From Collinsella sp. (lineage in GTDB: Bacteria; Actinomycetota; Coriobacteriia; Coriobacteriales; Coriobacteriaceae), in assembly GCA_018381235.1 (NCBI GenBank), contig JAGZSF010000012.1:22313-86312 (forward strand): a stretch of DNA of 64,000 nucleotides, given 5' to 3'. Under the pieces are notes generated by a model that ran no database searches, had not been told where the DNA came from, and worked only from the letters and a program-made list of their open reading frames with translations. The position numbers were made by a program, and so were the translations under genes. This document shows positions 1-8,905 of this stretch, piece by piece (position 1 is the first letter of the stretch; each line of letters begins with the position of its first letter).

Positions 1-27
1 CTCGAGATGGAAGGAGCGATCGGATAA
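1..27 (+). CDS. sufB: SufB C-terminal tail (partial)
   Basis: The first 24 bases read in frame as LEMEGAIG followed by TAA at 25-27. SufB proteins end in a motif of the type LEMEGsiG, so this is the last part of the SUF scaffold subunit whose body lies left of the window. The stop codon overlaps the ATG of sufD (TAATG), which indicates translational coupling in one operon. Identity rests on eight residues plus position next to sufD, so it is a strong contextual call rather than a domain match. Confidence 0.75.
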   Translation, partial: LEMEGAIG

Positions 28-1298
28 TGAAACAGACCACGAACACCGCTGCTACCGCCCTTGAGCAGGTCAACGCGATGCCGGCCGCCACTTGGGGCTG
101 GCTGAAGATGAATCAGACCAAGCTCGAGCTCTCTGACGAGCTTGCCGCCGCTCCCACCGAGGCCGTTGAGGTCGAGGGCTTGGACGAGCAGTTTACTGGC
201 GTGGCAGACGCGTTCGAAGCCGCCATGGACACCATGGCCGAGCGCTTCCCCGAGCGCCGCGCCTCCGCCCCCGGCGACGCCGCCGACCGCGCCCGCATCA
301 CGCCCGAGACCGAGCTCGACGTGCCCGCCACCTCCATCTACCAGGCCGGCGCCATCAAGCTCGAGGAGGAGCTCTCCCCTGCCGAGGCCTTCGAGACTGG
401 CATGGGCGAGGCTACCTACACCTACCTGGCCGACCACGCCACCAAGCGCGTCGTCATCGATGTGCCCGCATACAAGCACGCCACGGTTACCGTGCGCGTG
501 AGTGGCGTCGACGCTGCCGCGGCCATCGCCGCCATCGATGTCGTCGCCCGTCCGCAGGCAACGCTCGACCTGCGCATAGCCCTGGACTCCCCCGTTGCCG
601 GCCAAGGCGTCGTGGGCTCCGCGCTACGCGTGTGCGCCCACGAGTACGCCACCGTCAACGTGACCTGCACGCAGACGCTCGACGATAGCTGGATCGCGCT
701 CGACGACACCGGCCTGTTCCTGGACGAGGGCGCGCGCGTCAACGTGCAGCACACCGTCCTGGGTGCCGGCGCCAGCGCCACCGGCCTTGCCGGCGACCTG
801 CTGGGCGATACCGCCAAGGTGACGATCGATACCGATTACCTGGGCGCCCGCGAGCAGGTGCGCGACTTTAACTACGAGCTGCGCCACCGCGGCCGCAAGA
901 CCGAGTGCGAGATCGACGCCAACGGCGTGCTGACTGGCACGTCCAAGAAGGTCTACCGTGGCACCATCGACCTCGTGCACGGTTGCAAGGGCGCAACCGG
1001 CACCGAGCGCGAGACGGTGCTCTTGGCCAACAAGGGCGTCGACAACAAGACCGTCCCCGTCATCCTCTGCGACGAGGACGACGTTGCCGGCAACCACGGC
1101 GCCACCATCGGCCACGTCCGCGACGAGCAGCTGTTCTACCTCGCCTGCCGCGGCCTTGACCAAAACGCCGCCGAGGACCTGTTCATCCGTGCCAAGCTGG
1201 AGGACGCCGCGCTTTCCGCCACCGACGAGCGCACCCGCGCCGCCGTCGTCCGTCTGGGCAACAACTTGATCGACAACTTTGAAGAGGAGCTCGCATGA
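27..1298 (+). CDS. sufD: SufD, Fe-S cluster assembly protein
   Basis: A 423-residue protein of the SufB/SufD family, which forms the cytoplasmic SufBC2D scaffold where iron-sulfur clusters are built. The beta-helix core lies around residues 120-380 and ends in the family-typical segment with DEDDVAGNHGATIGH (about residues 350-365), followed by a helical tail with FIRAKLEDAAL. The conserved His in NHGATIG is present. Its ATG overlaps the sufB stop and its own TGA overlaps the sufS ATG, so the genes are translated as a chain. The start is preceded by AAGGAG. SufC was not seen and presumably lies upstream. The alternative is a second SufB, but the length and weak N-terminus favour SufD. Confidence 0.92.
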   Translation: MKQTTNTAATALEQVNAMPAATWGWLKMNQTKLELSDELAAAPTEAVEVEGLDEQFTGVADAFEAAMDTMAERFPERRASAPGDAADRARITPETELDVPATSIYQAGAIKLEEELSPAEAFETGMGEATYTYLADHATKRVVIDVPAYKHATVTVRVSGVDAAAAIAAIDVVARPQATLDLRIALDSPVAGQGVVGSALRVCAHEYATVNVTCTQTLDDSWIALDDTGLFLDEGARVNVQHTVLGAGASATGLAGDLLGDTAKVTIDTDYLGAREQVRDFNYELRHRGRKTECEIDANGVLTGTSKKVYRGTIDLVHGCKGATGTERETVLLANKGVDNKTVPVILCDEDDVAGNHGATIGHVRDEQLFYLACRGLDQNAAEDLFIRAKLEDAALSATDERTRAAVVRLGNNLIDNFEEELA

Positions 1299-2620
1299 TC
1301 GACACCGAGCACGTTAAATGCGATACCTGTACTGCCCCCGAGCCCATGGAGCTCGACGCCAGCGACGAGGCCTCGCGCGGCTGGCCTACCGTCGACATCG
1401 AGACCAACCCCTACAAGGCGCAGTTCCCACTGTTCCAGCAGCACCCCGAGATCGCCTTCCTCGATAGCGCCGCCACCGCGCAGCGCCCCGCCTGCGTGCT
1501 CGACGCCGAGCGCGACTTCTACCAGCGCATGAACGCCAACCCCCTGCGCGGCCTTTACTCGCTGTCCGTCGAGGCCACCGAGGCCATCGCGAAGGTGCGC
1601 CAGCAGATCGCCGACCTCATCGGCGCTTCCCAGGCCAACGAGGTCGTCTTCACCCGCAACACGAGCGAGTCGCTCAACCTGGTCGCCAAGAGCTTTGCGC
1701 CCACAGTCCTCGAGCCGGGCGACGAGGTCGTCATCACCATCATGGAGCACCACTCCAACCTGATTCCGTGGCAGCAGGTCTGCCGCGAGACCGGCGCCAA
1801 GCTCGTCTACCTCTACCCCACCAAGACCGGCCAGCTCACGACCGAGGAGGTTCTGTCCAAGGTGAGCCCCAAGACCAAGATCTTGGCCGTGGGTCAGGTC
1901 TCTAACGTCCTGGGCGTTGAGAACCCGGTCAAGAACCTCGGCAAGCTCGTGCACAAGTACGGCGGCTATCTGGTCGTCGACGGCGCGCAGTCGCTGCCGC
2001 ACATGCCGGTCGATGTGGCCGACCTGGGCGCCGACTTCTTTGCCTTTAGCGCACACAAGGCCATGGGTCCCATGGGCATTGGCGTGCTGTGGGGCAAAAT
2101 GGACCTGCTCAACGCCATGCCACCCATGCTCACCGGTGGCGAGATGATCGATTCGGTCACCGAGCAGGACGTCGTCTGGGCGCCCGTCCCCGAGAAGTTC
2201 GAGGCCGGCACGCAGGACGCCGCCGGCATCTTCGCCACGGGCGCCGCCCTTGATTACCTGGTCAACACGGTGGGTTACGAGAACATCCAGGCCCGCGAGC
2301 AGGCACTCGTCCACTATCTGATGGGCGAACTCATGCAGCTCGACTTTGTCCAAATCATCGGTTCCATCTACTGGGACAACCACCACGGCGTTGTGAGCTT
2401 TAACGTCAAGGGAATTCACCCGCACGACGTCGCGAGCATCATGGACATGGACGGCGTCTGCATCCGCGCCGGCCACCACTGCGCTCAGCCGCTGCTCACC
2501 TGGCTGGGCGTCGAGAACCTTGCCTGCTGCCGCGCCAGCGTGGCCTTCTACAACGACAAGGCCGACATCGACAAGTTCATCGCCGGCCTGCATCACGTTT
2601 GGAGCACGTTCAATGGGTAA
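1295..2620 (+). CDS. sufS: SufS cysteine desulfurase
   Basis: A 441-residue PLP-dependent group II cysteine desulfurase that takes sulfur from cysteine and passes it to SufU. The PLP lysine is K255 in the FSAHKAMGPMGIG segment. The catalytic cysteine is C396 in RAGHHCAQPLL, exactly the SufS arrangement. The first 45 or so residues, with CDTCTAPEP and an acidic stretch, are an N-terminal extension beyond the usual family start near NPYKAQFPLF. They contain a CxxC pair and could bind metal, which is inference. The gene overlaps sufD by four bases (ATGA) and sufU by eight bases, so it is the middle of a tightly coupled operon. Confidence 0.95.
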   Translation: MIDTEHVKCDTCTAPEPMELDASDEASRGWPTVDIETNPYKAQFPLFQQHPEIAFLDSAATAQRPACVLDAERDFYQRMNANPLRGLYSLSVEATEAIAKVRQQIADLIGASQANEVVFTRNTSESLNLVAKSFAPTVLEPGDEVVITIMEHHSNLIPWQQVCRETGAKLVYLYPTKTGQLTTEEVLSKVSPKTKILAVGQVSNVLGVENPVKNLGKLVHKYGGYLVVDGAQSLPHMPVDVADLGADFFAFSAHKAMGPMGIGVLWGKMDLLNAMPPMLTGGEMIDSVTEQDVVWAPVPEKFEAGTQDAAGIFATGAALDYLVNTVGYENIQAREQALVHYLMGELMQLDFVQIIGSIYWDNHHGVVSFNVKGIHPHDVASIMDMDGVCIRAGHHCAQPLLTWLGVENLACCRASVAFYNDKADIDKFIAGLHHVWSTFNG

Positions 2621-3041
2621 TCTGTACACCTCCACCACGTTTATGGAGCACAACTCGCACCCCGACTATAAGTACGAGATGGATGCCCCCACGCATGAGC
2701 ACGACGGCATCAACCCCAGCTGTGGCGACGAGCTCACCTTGCAGCTGCGTGTCGAGAAGGGCGTGATCGAGGAGGCCTCGTTTACCGGGCACGGCTGCGC
2801 CATCAGCCAGGCCAGCGCCGACATCATGGCCGACCTCATCACCGGCGAGACCGTCGAGGAAGCTCACCGCTTGGCAGAGCTCTTCCTCGCCATGATCCGC
2901 GGCGAGAAGCTCTCCGAGGACGACCTGGAAGACCTGGACGAAGCCGCCCAGCTCCAGGACATCTCGCACATGCCCGCCCGCGTCAAATGCGCCGAGCTCG
3001 CCTGGCGCACCCTCGACGGCATGCTCACGGGACAAAAATAA
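2613..3041 (+). CDS. sufU: SufU, zinc-dependent sulfur acceptor
   Basis: A 142-residue SufU/IscU-like protein. The three family cysteines are C37 (NPSCGDE), C62 (GHGCAIS) and C126 (RVKCAELAW), and D39 follows the first. In Bacillus SufU these residues hold zinc and receive persulfide sulfur from SufS. The start at 2613 is chosen because it aligns with family N-termini and overlaps the end of sufS by eight bases; an in-frame upstream extension would be inside sufS. It is the last gene of the suf operon and is followed by a strong terminator. Confidence 0.95.
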   Translation: MGNLYTSTTFMEHNSHPDYKYEMDAPTHEHDGINPSCGDELTLQLRVEKGVIEEASFTGHGCAISQASADIMADLITGETVEEAHRLAELFLAMIRGEKLSEDDLEDLDEAAQLQDISHMPARVKCAELAWRTLDGMLTGQK

Positions 3042-3077
3042 TCAGTAATATTTGTCTCAACTCTGAAGAATTCTGTT

Positions 3078-3118
3078 GGCCGAATCGCTTAACTTTCGCG
3101 ATTCGGCCATTTTCTTTT
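3078..3118 (+). terminator. Rho-independent terminator of the suf operon
   Basis: A perfect 11-bp stem (3078-3088 with 3098-3108, ggccgaatcgc and its complement) with a 9-nt loop, followed by a T-rich run. It lies 37 bases after the sufU stop. Confidence 0.9.
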
Positions 3119-3124
3119 CTGCCT

Positions 3125-3934
3125 TTATCTCGAGCCCTCGGCCTGCGCGTCCATCTGCGCATAAGCACGCACGATACGAGAGACGGTACTTTTGCCAATC
3201 CCGGTATACCGTTCAATCTGGCGCACCGTAAAGCCGGCATTGTTCAATCCAACAATAACGGTATCGCGCTGCGCCGGCGGTGCAGTTTTAACCCCGTTGA
3301 GCGGAACCCCGAGGCTCTTCGCCAACTTGCCGGCAAAGGCATGGCGTTCCCACTCCGTCTCTTTCATATCGCACAGCGCTGGTTCACTGCCGTCGGGCGT
3401 CGAAAGCGAATAGGCAATAAAGCCCTCGGCAGAACCAAAGAGCTCAAGCACGCAAGAAGGATCGGAAAATCCCCTCGCGACATCAGCCGCGTCACCGTCG
3501 TAAGCGCACAAATGCTCCGCAAAGCTGCTCCAGGGATAACGCTCGATTAGGCTAACGCCCGCCTCCTGCGGATCGGCGTGTACGGAGCGAATAGCCTCCA
3601 TCACCTGCCAGTCGGTATCGAGCGAGCGCCGGTCAAAACGGTTCTGGAACAGATGGCCCGTGCGCCCCGTGTGTTTATTGAACCGCCGCGCGTACGTCAA
3701 GAGCAGCCGGTGCATCGCCGCGCTCATCCTGTCCTCGTAATCTGCAAGCACCAAATGCACGTGATTGCCCATAAGGCACCAGGCGATAACCGTCACACCC
3801 TCCTCGCGGCAGCACTCGCGCATCAGCTCCAAAAACTCCCACCGGTCTTCATCGCCCTCAAAGATGAGCTGCTTGCCCGCACCGCGAGCACAGACATGGT
3901 AAAAGCCGGTAACCGTTCTCCAAACGCGCTGCAT
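3125..3934 (-). CDS. REP-associated tyrosine transposase (RAYT, Y1/HUH family)
   Basis: A 269-residue single-strand transposase-like protein of the IS200/IS605 Y1 superfamily. The metal-binding HUH motif is H58-V-H60 in MGNHVHLVL. The likely nucleophile is Y81, in TYARRFNKHTGRTGHLFQNRF, which is the RAYT signature region. The last 50 residues contain a helix-turn-helix-like segment (TVRQIERYTGIGKSTVSRIVRAY), found in some RAYTs. The start at 3934 is preceded by AAGGGAG; a longer in-frame reading lacks a good site. RAYTs are single-copy domesticated transposases that act on REP palindromes. No insertion-sequence ends flank the gene, and many GGGAC-containing palindromes occur elsewhere in this window. 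Confidence 0.88.
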   Translation of the reverse strand: MQRVWRTVTGFYHVCARGAGKQLIFEGDEDRWEFLELMRECCREEGVTVIAWCLMGNHVHLVLADYEDRMSAAMHRLLLTYARRFNKHTGRTGHLFQNRFDRRSLDTDWQVMEAIRSVHADPQEAGVSLIERYPWSSFAEHLCAYDGDAADVARGFSDPSCVLELFGSAEGFIAYSLSTPDGSEPALCDMKETEWERHAFAGKLAKSLGVPLNGVKTAPPAQRDTVIVGLNNAGFTVRQIERYTGIGKSTVSRIVRAYAQMDAQAEGSR

Positions 3935-4337
3935 GGCGCTCCCTTCACCGGGATCTGCTTGCCATCCAATACAGCACGATTGAAGCGTGCCATCAAAACA
4001 TTCACGCAAAACAATACACTCGCGCGGCCAAAGGCAGTAATCAGGCGGCGAACGGCACCGTTGCAACAGGTCAACCCCTGCAACACTTACAAGAGCCGAC
4101 CAAAAGCTTGCCCAAGACGGACCCCCTCTACGGAAGTTCGCGACTACAGAACATAGCGTTAAACCGTTTCAATTAAAACTTCCGGACTTCTCGCTACGAA
4201 AACTGAGCCGTTCGCCGAATATTCCGTGCATTTCGCGGTATTATAGGGGCTGCATGTCATGTCCCTTTCGAAGGGTCGCCCGGCAATCGCCAGCCACGAC
4301 CCCCAGACGGGACGCCAACACGATAGAGAGGAGAGGC
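3935..4337. other. Intergenic region upstream of RAYT and of the GGGtGRT operon
   Basis: About 400 bases without a convincing gene, upstream of two divergent genes. A -10-like tattat lies at 4239-4244 without a clear -35. The presumed leader of the rightward operon contains the small hairpin ccctttcgaaggg (4262-4274) and ends in a purine-rich ribosome binding site (gagaggagagg, 4325-4335). Confidence 0.4.
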
Positions 4338-5072
4338 ATGCAGTACTCACAGGAAGTGGAGAACATGTGCCCCGTTGCCAAGGGTGCATACCACGGCCCC
4401 GCACCCATCCCCGAGGAGGGCAAGTGGGTCCAGGCTAAGGAGATTTCCGACATCTCCGGTCTTACGCACGGTGTGGGTTGGTGCGCACCTCAGCAGGGCG
4501 CCTGCAAGCTCACGCTGAACGTCAAGGACGGCATCATCGAGGAGGCCCTCGTTGAGACCATCGGCTGCTCGGGCATGACCCACTCTGCCGCCATGGCTTC
4601 CGAGATCCTTCCCGGTAAGACCATCCTCGAGGCCCTCAACACCGACCTCGTCTGCGACGCCATCAACGTCGCTATGCGCGAGATCTTCCTGCAGATCGTT
4701 TACGGCCGCAGCCAGACCGCGTTCTCCGAGGGCGGCCTGCCCGTGGGCGCCTCCCTCGACGACCTCGGCAAGGGCCTTCGCTCTCAGGTCGGCACCATGT
4801 TCGGCACCAAGGCCAAGGGCGCTCGTTACCTCGAGCTCGCTCAGGGCTACGTCACCCGCATGGCTCTCAATGACAAGAACGAGATCATCGCATTCGAGTT
4901 CCTGAACCTCGGCAAGTTCACCGACGCCGTCAAGGCCGGCAAGACCCCCGAGGAGGCCATCGCTGGCGCTATGGGCCACTATGGTCAGTGGGAGAACGCT
5001 GCCAAGTACATCGACCCGCGCACCGACGAGGAGACTCACTCCGTCGCCAGCGTGTTCCCGGTTCACGAGTAG
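4338..5072 (+). CDS. Iron-sulfur cluster assembly scaffold-like protein (partner of GGGtGRT)
   Basis: A 244-residue protein with a NifU-N/IscU-like fold signature. It has GVGWCAPQQGACKLTLNVKDGIIEEALVETIGCSGMTHSAAMASEIL, in which C at about residues 49, 55 and 79 resemble scaffold ligands. This family is found next to GGGtGRT proteins in many anaerobes, but its function has not been established. It lacks the third C-terminal IscU cysteine context. The start at 4338 has a strong GAGAGGAGAGG site and leaves out an unlikely upstream in-frame stretch. It sits 18 bases before the GGGtGRT gene, so the two are surely cotranscribed. Confidence 0.8.
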   Translation: MQYSQEVENMCPVAKGAYHGPAPIPEEGKWVQAKEISDISGLTHGVGWCAPQQGACKLTLNVKDGIIEEALVETIGCSGMTHSAAMASEILPGKTILEALNTDLVCDAINVAMREIFLQIVYGRSQTAFSEGGLPVGASLDDLGKGLRSQVGTMFGTKAKGARYLELAQGYVTRMALNDKNEIIAFEFLNLGKFTDAVKAGKTPEEAIAGAMGHYGQWENAAKYIDPRTDEETHSVASVFPVHE

Positions 5073-5090
5073 AAAGGGAGGGAAATAACT

Positions 5091-6095
5091 ATGACTGTTA
5101 CGTTCGAAGGTTACGAGCGCCGCGCTGACAAGATCAACAAGTGCCTCGCCGACAACGGCATCGCCTCCCTCGAGGAAGCTCTGCAGATCTGCACCGACAA
5201 GGGCTTCAACCCGCGTGAGATCGTCAACAACACCCAGTCCATCGCCTTCCAGAACGCCGAGTGGGCCTACACCCTCGGTTGCGCTCTCGCTGTCAAGCGT
5301 GGCGCCAAGTCCGCTTCTGAGGCTGCCGCCATCATCGGCGAGGGCATCCAGGCCTTCACCGTTCCCGGCTCCGTCGCCGAGGACCGCAAGGTCGGTCTGG
5401 GCCACGGCAACCTGGGCGCTATGCTGCTCTCCGACGACACCGAGTGCTTCGCCTTCCTGGCCGGTCACGAGTCCTTCGCTGCCGCTGAGGGTGCTATCGG
5501 CCTGGCTCTGAACGCCAACAAGGCTCGCAAGAAGCCGCTGCGCGTCATCCTCAACGGTCTGGGCAAGGACGCTGCTCAGATCATCGCCCGCATCAACGGC
5601 TTCACCTACGTGAAGACCCAGTTCGACTACTTCACGGGCGAGCTCAAGGTCGTCGAGACCATCCCCTACTCCGATGGTCCCCGCGCCGCCGTCAACTGCT
5701 ACGGCGCCGACGACGTCCGCGAGGGCGTTGCCATCATGTGGCACGAGAACGTCGACATCTCGATCACCGGTAACTCCACCAACCCCACGCGCTTCCAGCA
5801 CCCCGTCGCTGGCACCTACAAGAAGGAGCGCCTCGAGGCTGGCAAGAAGTACTTCTCCGTCGCTTCTGGTGGCGGCACTGGCCGTACCCTGCATCCGGAC
5901 AACATGGGCGCCGGCCCTGCCTCTTACGGCATGACCGACACCATGGGCCGCATGCACTCCGACGCCCAGTTCGCCGGTTCTTCCTCCGTGCCTGCGCACG
6001 TTGACATGATGGGTCTCATCGGCATGGGCAACAACCCCATGGTCGGTGCCACCGTCGCCTGCGCTGTCGCCGTCGAGGAGGCCCTCAAGGCCTAA
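5091..6095 (+). CDS. GGGtGRT protein
   Basis: A 334-residue member of the GGGtGRT family, named after the motif seen here at about residue 263 as ASGGGTGRTLHPDNMGAG. The sequence has two halves: an N-terminal helical region (residues 1-120) and a C-terminal region rich in Gly, with many Met residues (MTDTMGRMHSDAQ). The role is unknown; its fixed pairing with the NifU-like protein upstream suggests a task in Fe-S or metal-cofactor assembly, which is inference. AAAGGGAGGG lies seven bases before the ATG. Codon use is very biased to C/G third bases, which suggests high expression. Confidence 0.9.
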   Translation: MTVTFEGYERRADKINKCLADNGIASLEEALQICTDKGFNPREIVNNTQSIAFQNAEWAYTLGCALAVKRGAKSASEAAAIIGEGIQAFTVPGSVAEDRKVGLGHGNLGAMLLSDDTECFAFLAGHESFAAAEGAIGLALNANKARKKPLRVILNGLGKDAAQIIARINGFTYVKTQFDYFTGELKVVETIPYSDGPRAAVNCYGADDVREGVAIMWHENVDISITGNSTNPTRFQHPVAGTYKKERLEAGKKYFSVASGGGTGRTLHPDNMGAGPASYGMTDTMGRMHSDAQFAGSSSVPAHVDMMGLIGMGNNPMVGATVACAVAVEEALKA

Positions 6096-6130
6096 TCGCG
6101 CCCGCGCGATGCTCATATATTTGAGCTTTG

Positions 6131-6164
6131 GAGCCGCTACCCACCCAGGTAGCGGCTCTTTTTG
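6131..6164 (+). terminator. Terminator of the GGGtGRT operon
   Basis: A perfect 10-bp stem (gagccgctac, 6131-6140, with 6149-6158), an 8-nt loop and a T-run. Confidence 0.92.
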
Positions 6165-6351
6165 TTTGCGCTGTCGCAGGGTAGCTAATGCCGATATATC
6201 AGTTGGGGCGAAATACAAGATGTGATGAGATGGAGCGTCAGAGCGTCCATGACGCCCACCTGCCATATTTGCCCTTTACCGATTTGCCGAGTCTTTGCGG
6301 CCCCATTGCCGATCACCCGTGCGACAATGCGCCGGACGAGAAAGGAATCCG

Positions 6352-7878
6352 ATGGAATCGACTGATGTACTGGTAATTGGATCTGGCATTGCGGGCCTTT
6401 GCGCCGCCATCGAAGCGGCACGCACGGGTGCAACCGTCACTGTGGCAAGCGCCGGCAAGACTATGAGTGGATCGAGCTTCTTCCCCGGAACCTGGGGCCT
6501 AGGGCTTATCGGACCCGTTAACGAAGACGACGAGCAGGACCTCATCGACACCATCCTGGCCGTCGGCGGCGGCGTTGCCGACCCCGAACTCGTCCAAGCG
6601 TTCGTCCACGGCATTCCCCAAGCGATTGACTGGCTCGAGCAAGACCTGGGCGTTGAGCTCCAGCGTCCGCAAAGCGCCAAGAGTGCTCAACAAAAGCAAT
6701 TTATCCCCTGCTTTGACCACAAGACGCGCATGTGGCGCGGCCTCACCCGCAAGCCCCTTGAGGACGCTCTGACGACCTGGATCGAGTCGCTCGGCATTCG
6801 CCTGCTCCCCCGCCATGAGCTTATCGACCTTGTTGAGGACACGAACGGCAGAATAACCGGAACCGTACTCTACGACCTTACCGAAAATCGAATCGTGCCC
6901 TTTGCTGCCAAGGCCACGGTCATCGCAGCCGGTGGCACAGGCGGCCTGTTCGAGCGCAGCCTTACGTCGGCTGATGTGCTCAGTTCCTCGCAGGCCATCG
7001 CGCTGGCGCACGGCGCAACACTTACTAATATAGAGTTCATGCAGATGATGCCCGGCTTCATCGAGCCCAGGCGTAACTTGGTCTTCAATGAGAAAACCTG
7101 GCGCTACGTGCACGTAGACCAGCCGGTAGATATTGCCGACGACAAGCTGGACGACCTGCTCGAGCAGCGCTCTGGATATGGTCCCTTCACGTCACGCTTG
7201 GCCTCCCGCGCTATCGATCTCGTCATCGATCAGGCAGGTGTCGAAGGCCTGGCACTCCACTACGACTTCCCCCGCGAGGATGTCCCAGAGTTTGTGCAGA
7301 CCTTTGCCACCTGGCTGCAAGACGAGCACGGCATCGCGCCGACCGACGAGATGCGCGTTGCGATGTATGCCCACGCCGCTAACGGCGGCATCAAGATCGA
7401 TAAGACCGCGCACACGGGCGTTGAGGGCCTCTACGCTTGCGGCGAGGCGACAGGCGGCATGCACGGCGCCGACCGCATTGGTGGCTTGTCAAGCGCCAAC
7501 GGCATCGTATTCGGACGTATCGCGGGCGCATCGGCAGCCCTTGCAGCGCAGAAAGAGCCTGAGGCGGCCCTGAAGGCGGATATCACCCTCCCCCAGTACG
7601 GCATTGCCGCAACAGATGCCGAACGCCTGACACACAGCCTTAGGCACACGATGAGCACCTTTTGCATGATCAACAGGACCGAAACAGGCCTATCCGAGGC
7701 CCTGCAACAGCTTGAAAGCCTGCAAGACGAAGCCACGGCTCTAAATAAGCCACATGCCAACGACAGCGAAATCACTGCCCTCGCCCGCCTGCAATCGCAG
7801 ATTCAACTAGCACAGGAAATGGTCAAAGCCATGCGCAAGCGGACCGAAAGCCTGGGTTCGCACTATCGAGCGGACTAA
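6352..7878 (+). CDS. FAD-dependent oxidoreductase, fumarate reductase / aspartate oxidase type
   Basis: A 508-residue soluble flavoprotein. Residues 5-33 form the dinucleotide-binding beta-alpha-beta unit (VLVIGSGIAGLCAAIEAA). The C-terminal FAD contact is GLYACGEATGGMHGADRIGGLSSANGIVFGRIAG (about residues 361-394), and HAANGGIKID precedes it, as in succinate dehydrogenase, fumarate reductase and NadB proteins. A C-terminal helical domain of about 100 residues follows. No Tat signal, flavocytochrome heme motifs or partner subunits are visible, so it is a stand-alone cytoplasmic enzyme whose substrate cannot be named. A GAAAGGA site precedes the chosen ATG. Coriobacteriia typically carry many such paralogs. 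Confidence 0.82.
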   Translation: MESTDVLVIGSGIAGLCAAIEAARTGATVTVASAGKTMSGSSFFPGTWGLGLIGPVNEDDEQDLIDTILAVGGGVADPELVQAFVHGIPQAIDWLEQDLGVELQRPQSAKSAQQKQFIPCFDHKTRMWRGLTRKPLEDALTTWIESLGIRLLPRHELIDLVEDTNGRITGTVLYDLTENRIVPFAAKATVIAAGGTGGLFERSLTSADVLSSSQAIALAHGATLTNIEFMQMMPGFIEPRRNLVFNEKTWRYVHVDQPVDIADDKLDDLLEQRSGYGPFTSRLASRAIDLVIDQAGVEGLALHYDFPREDVPEFVQTFATWLQDEHGIAPTDEMRVAMYAHAANGGIKIDKTAHTGVEGLYACGEATGGMHGADRIGGLSSANGIVFGRIAGASAALAAQKEPEAALKADITLPQYGIAATDAERLTHSLRHTMSTFCMINRTETGLSEALQQLESLQDEATALNKPHANDSEITALARLQSQIQLAQEMVKAMRKRTESLGSHYRAD

Positions 7879-8039
7879 GCCGAGCACCCCTCCAGAGCAG
7901 AACACAACTTCTCGATATTAATGGGTCCCGTGAACTCAAAGCGACACAGGGCCCATTCGTGTCCGCGCGGGCAAATATACTCATTCTGAATACGGAGTCG
8001 ACATAGTCCACGTAGACAAACGAACAGAAAGGAAGAGAT

Positions 8040-8900
8040 ATGGACAGCAGGGATATCGAGAAATGGCGTGTCGAACTTGACAGCTACGCCCATGTAGAAG
8101 ACGGCGTTGAGTATTGGCTCGCACGCGATTTAATGGAACCCCTCGGATACACCCAATGGCGTAATTTTGAGACTGCAGTTAAGAGATCCATGGCATCGTG
8201 TGACACCAATAAAATGCCTGTTGCCGCCCATTTTGCTGAGGCCAGCAAAATGGTAGATGCCGGCATCGCCAAACGAGCCGTAAAAGACTACAAGCTGACG
8301 CGCTACGCATGCTATTTAATCGCCCAAAACGGAGACCCAAACAAGCCCGAAATCGCACTCGCACAGGCGTACTTCGCCGTGCAGACACGCCGTCAGGAGC
8401 TCATAGAGCAGCGCTTCGCAGAGATTCAGCGCTTGCAGGCGTGCCACTCGCTATCCGATTCAGAGAAACAGCTCTCGGGCATTGCGTTCAAACGAGGCGT
8501 GGACTCCAAAGAATTCGCGATCATCAAGTCGAAGGGCGATGAGGCGTTATTCGGCGGCAGAAGCACGGCGGACATGAAGCGGCAGCTTGGTGTGTCCAAG
8601 AGTGCTGCATTGGCGGACAAGCTAGCCGATGTTCTCATCAAAGCAAAGGACCTCACGAACTCGATGACGGCCTTCAACGCCGAGGAACACGACTTGTACG
8701 GTCTGGACCAGATCAAACAAGAACACGTCGAGAACAACACGAGCGTGCGTGGCAGCCTCATCGACCGCGGAATTGTTCCCGAGAACCTACCGCCTGCCGA
8801 GGATACAAAAAAGCTCGAGCGTCGCGTGAAGGCAGACGAGAAGAAACTCAAGGAGGGTACTGACGGTTTCACCGATCCCCAGGGTAGACTCAATCTGTGA
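8040..8900 (+). CDS. dinD: DinD-like DNA-damage-inducible protein
   Basis: A 286-residue protein that matches DinD: an N-terminal Bro-N-like part (EYWLARDLMEPLGYTQWRNFETAVKRSM, residues 20-50), DYKLTRYACYLIAQNGDP (about 83-100), and a helical C-terminal half with FGGRSTADMKRQLGV. In E. coli DinD is LexA-regulated and inhibits RecA strand exchange. An AAAGGAAGAG site precedes the ATG. Only one half of a Gram-positive LexA box (cgaac) is visible upstream, so SOS control is not supported here. It lies between a metabolic gene and the tRNA cluster, a common place for acquired genes, and its G+C is lower than its neighbours. Confidence 0.85.
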   Translation: MDSRDIEKWRVELDSYAHVEDGVEYWLARDLMEPLGYTQWRNFETAVKRSMASCDTNKMPVAAHFAEASKMVDAGIAKRAVKDYKLTRYACYLIAQNGDPNKPEIALAQAYFAVQTRRQELIEQRFAEIQRLQACHSLSDSEKQLSGIAFKRGVDSKEFAIIKSKGDEALFGGRSTADMKRQLGVSKSAALADKLADVLIKAKDLTNSMTAFNAEEHDLYGLDQIKQEHVENNTSVRGSLIDRGIVPENLPPAEDTKKLERRVKADEKKLKEGTDGFTDPQGRLNL

Positions 8901-8905
8901 AAGCG

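Noticed and set aside
4347..6266. A 639-codon open frame antisense to the GGGtGRT operon
   Set aside because: It mirrors the codon bias of the strongly supported sense genes, has no family resemblance and runs over the terminator.
7960..8040. LexA box before the DinD-like gene
   Set aside because: Only one half-site (cgaac) is present, with no gttcg partner at the right distance.
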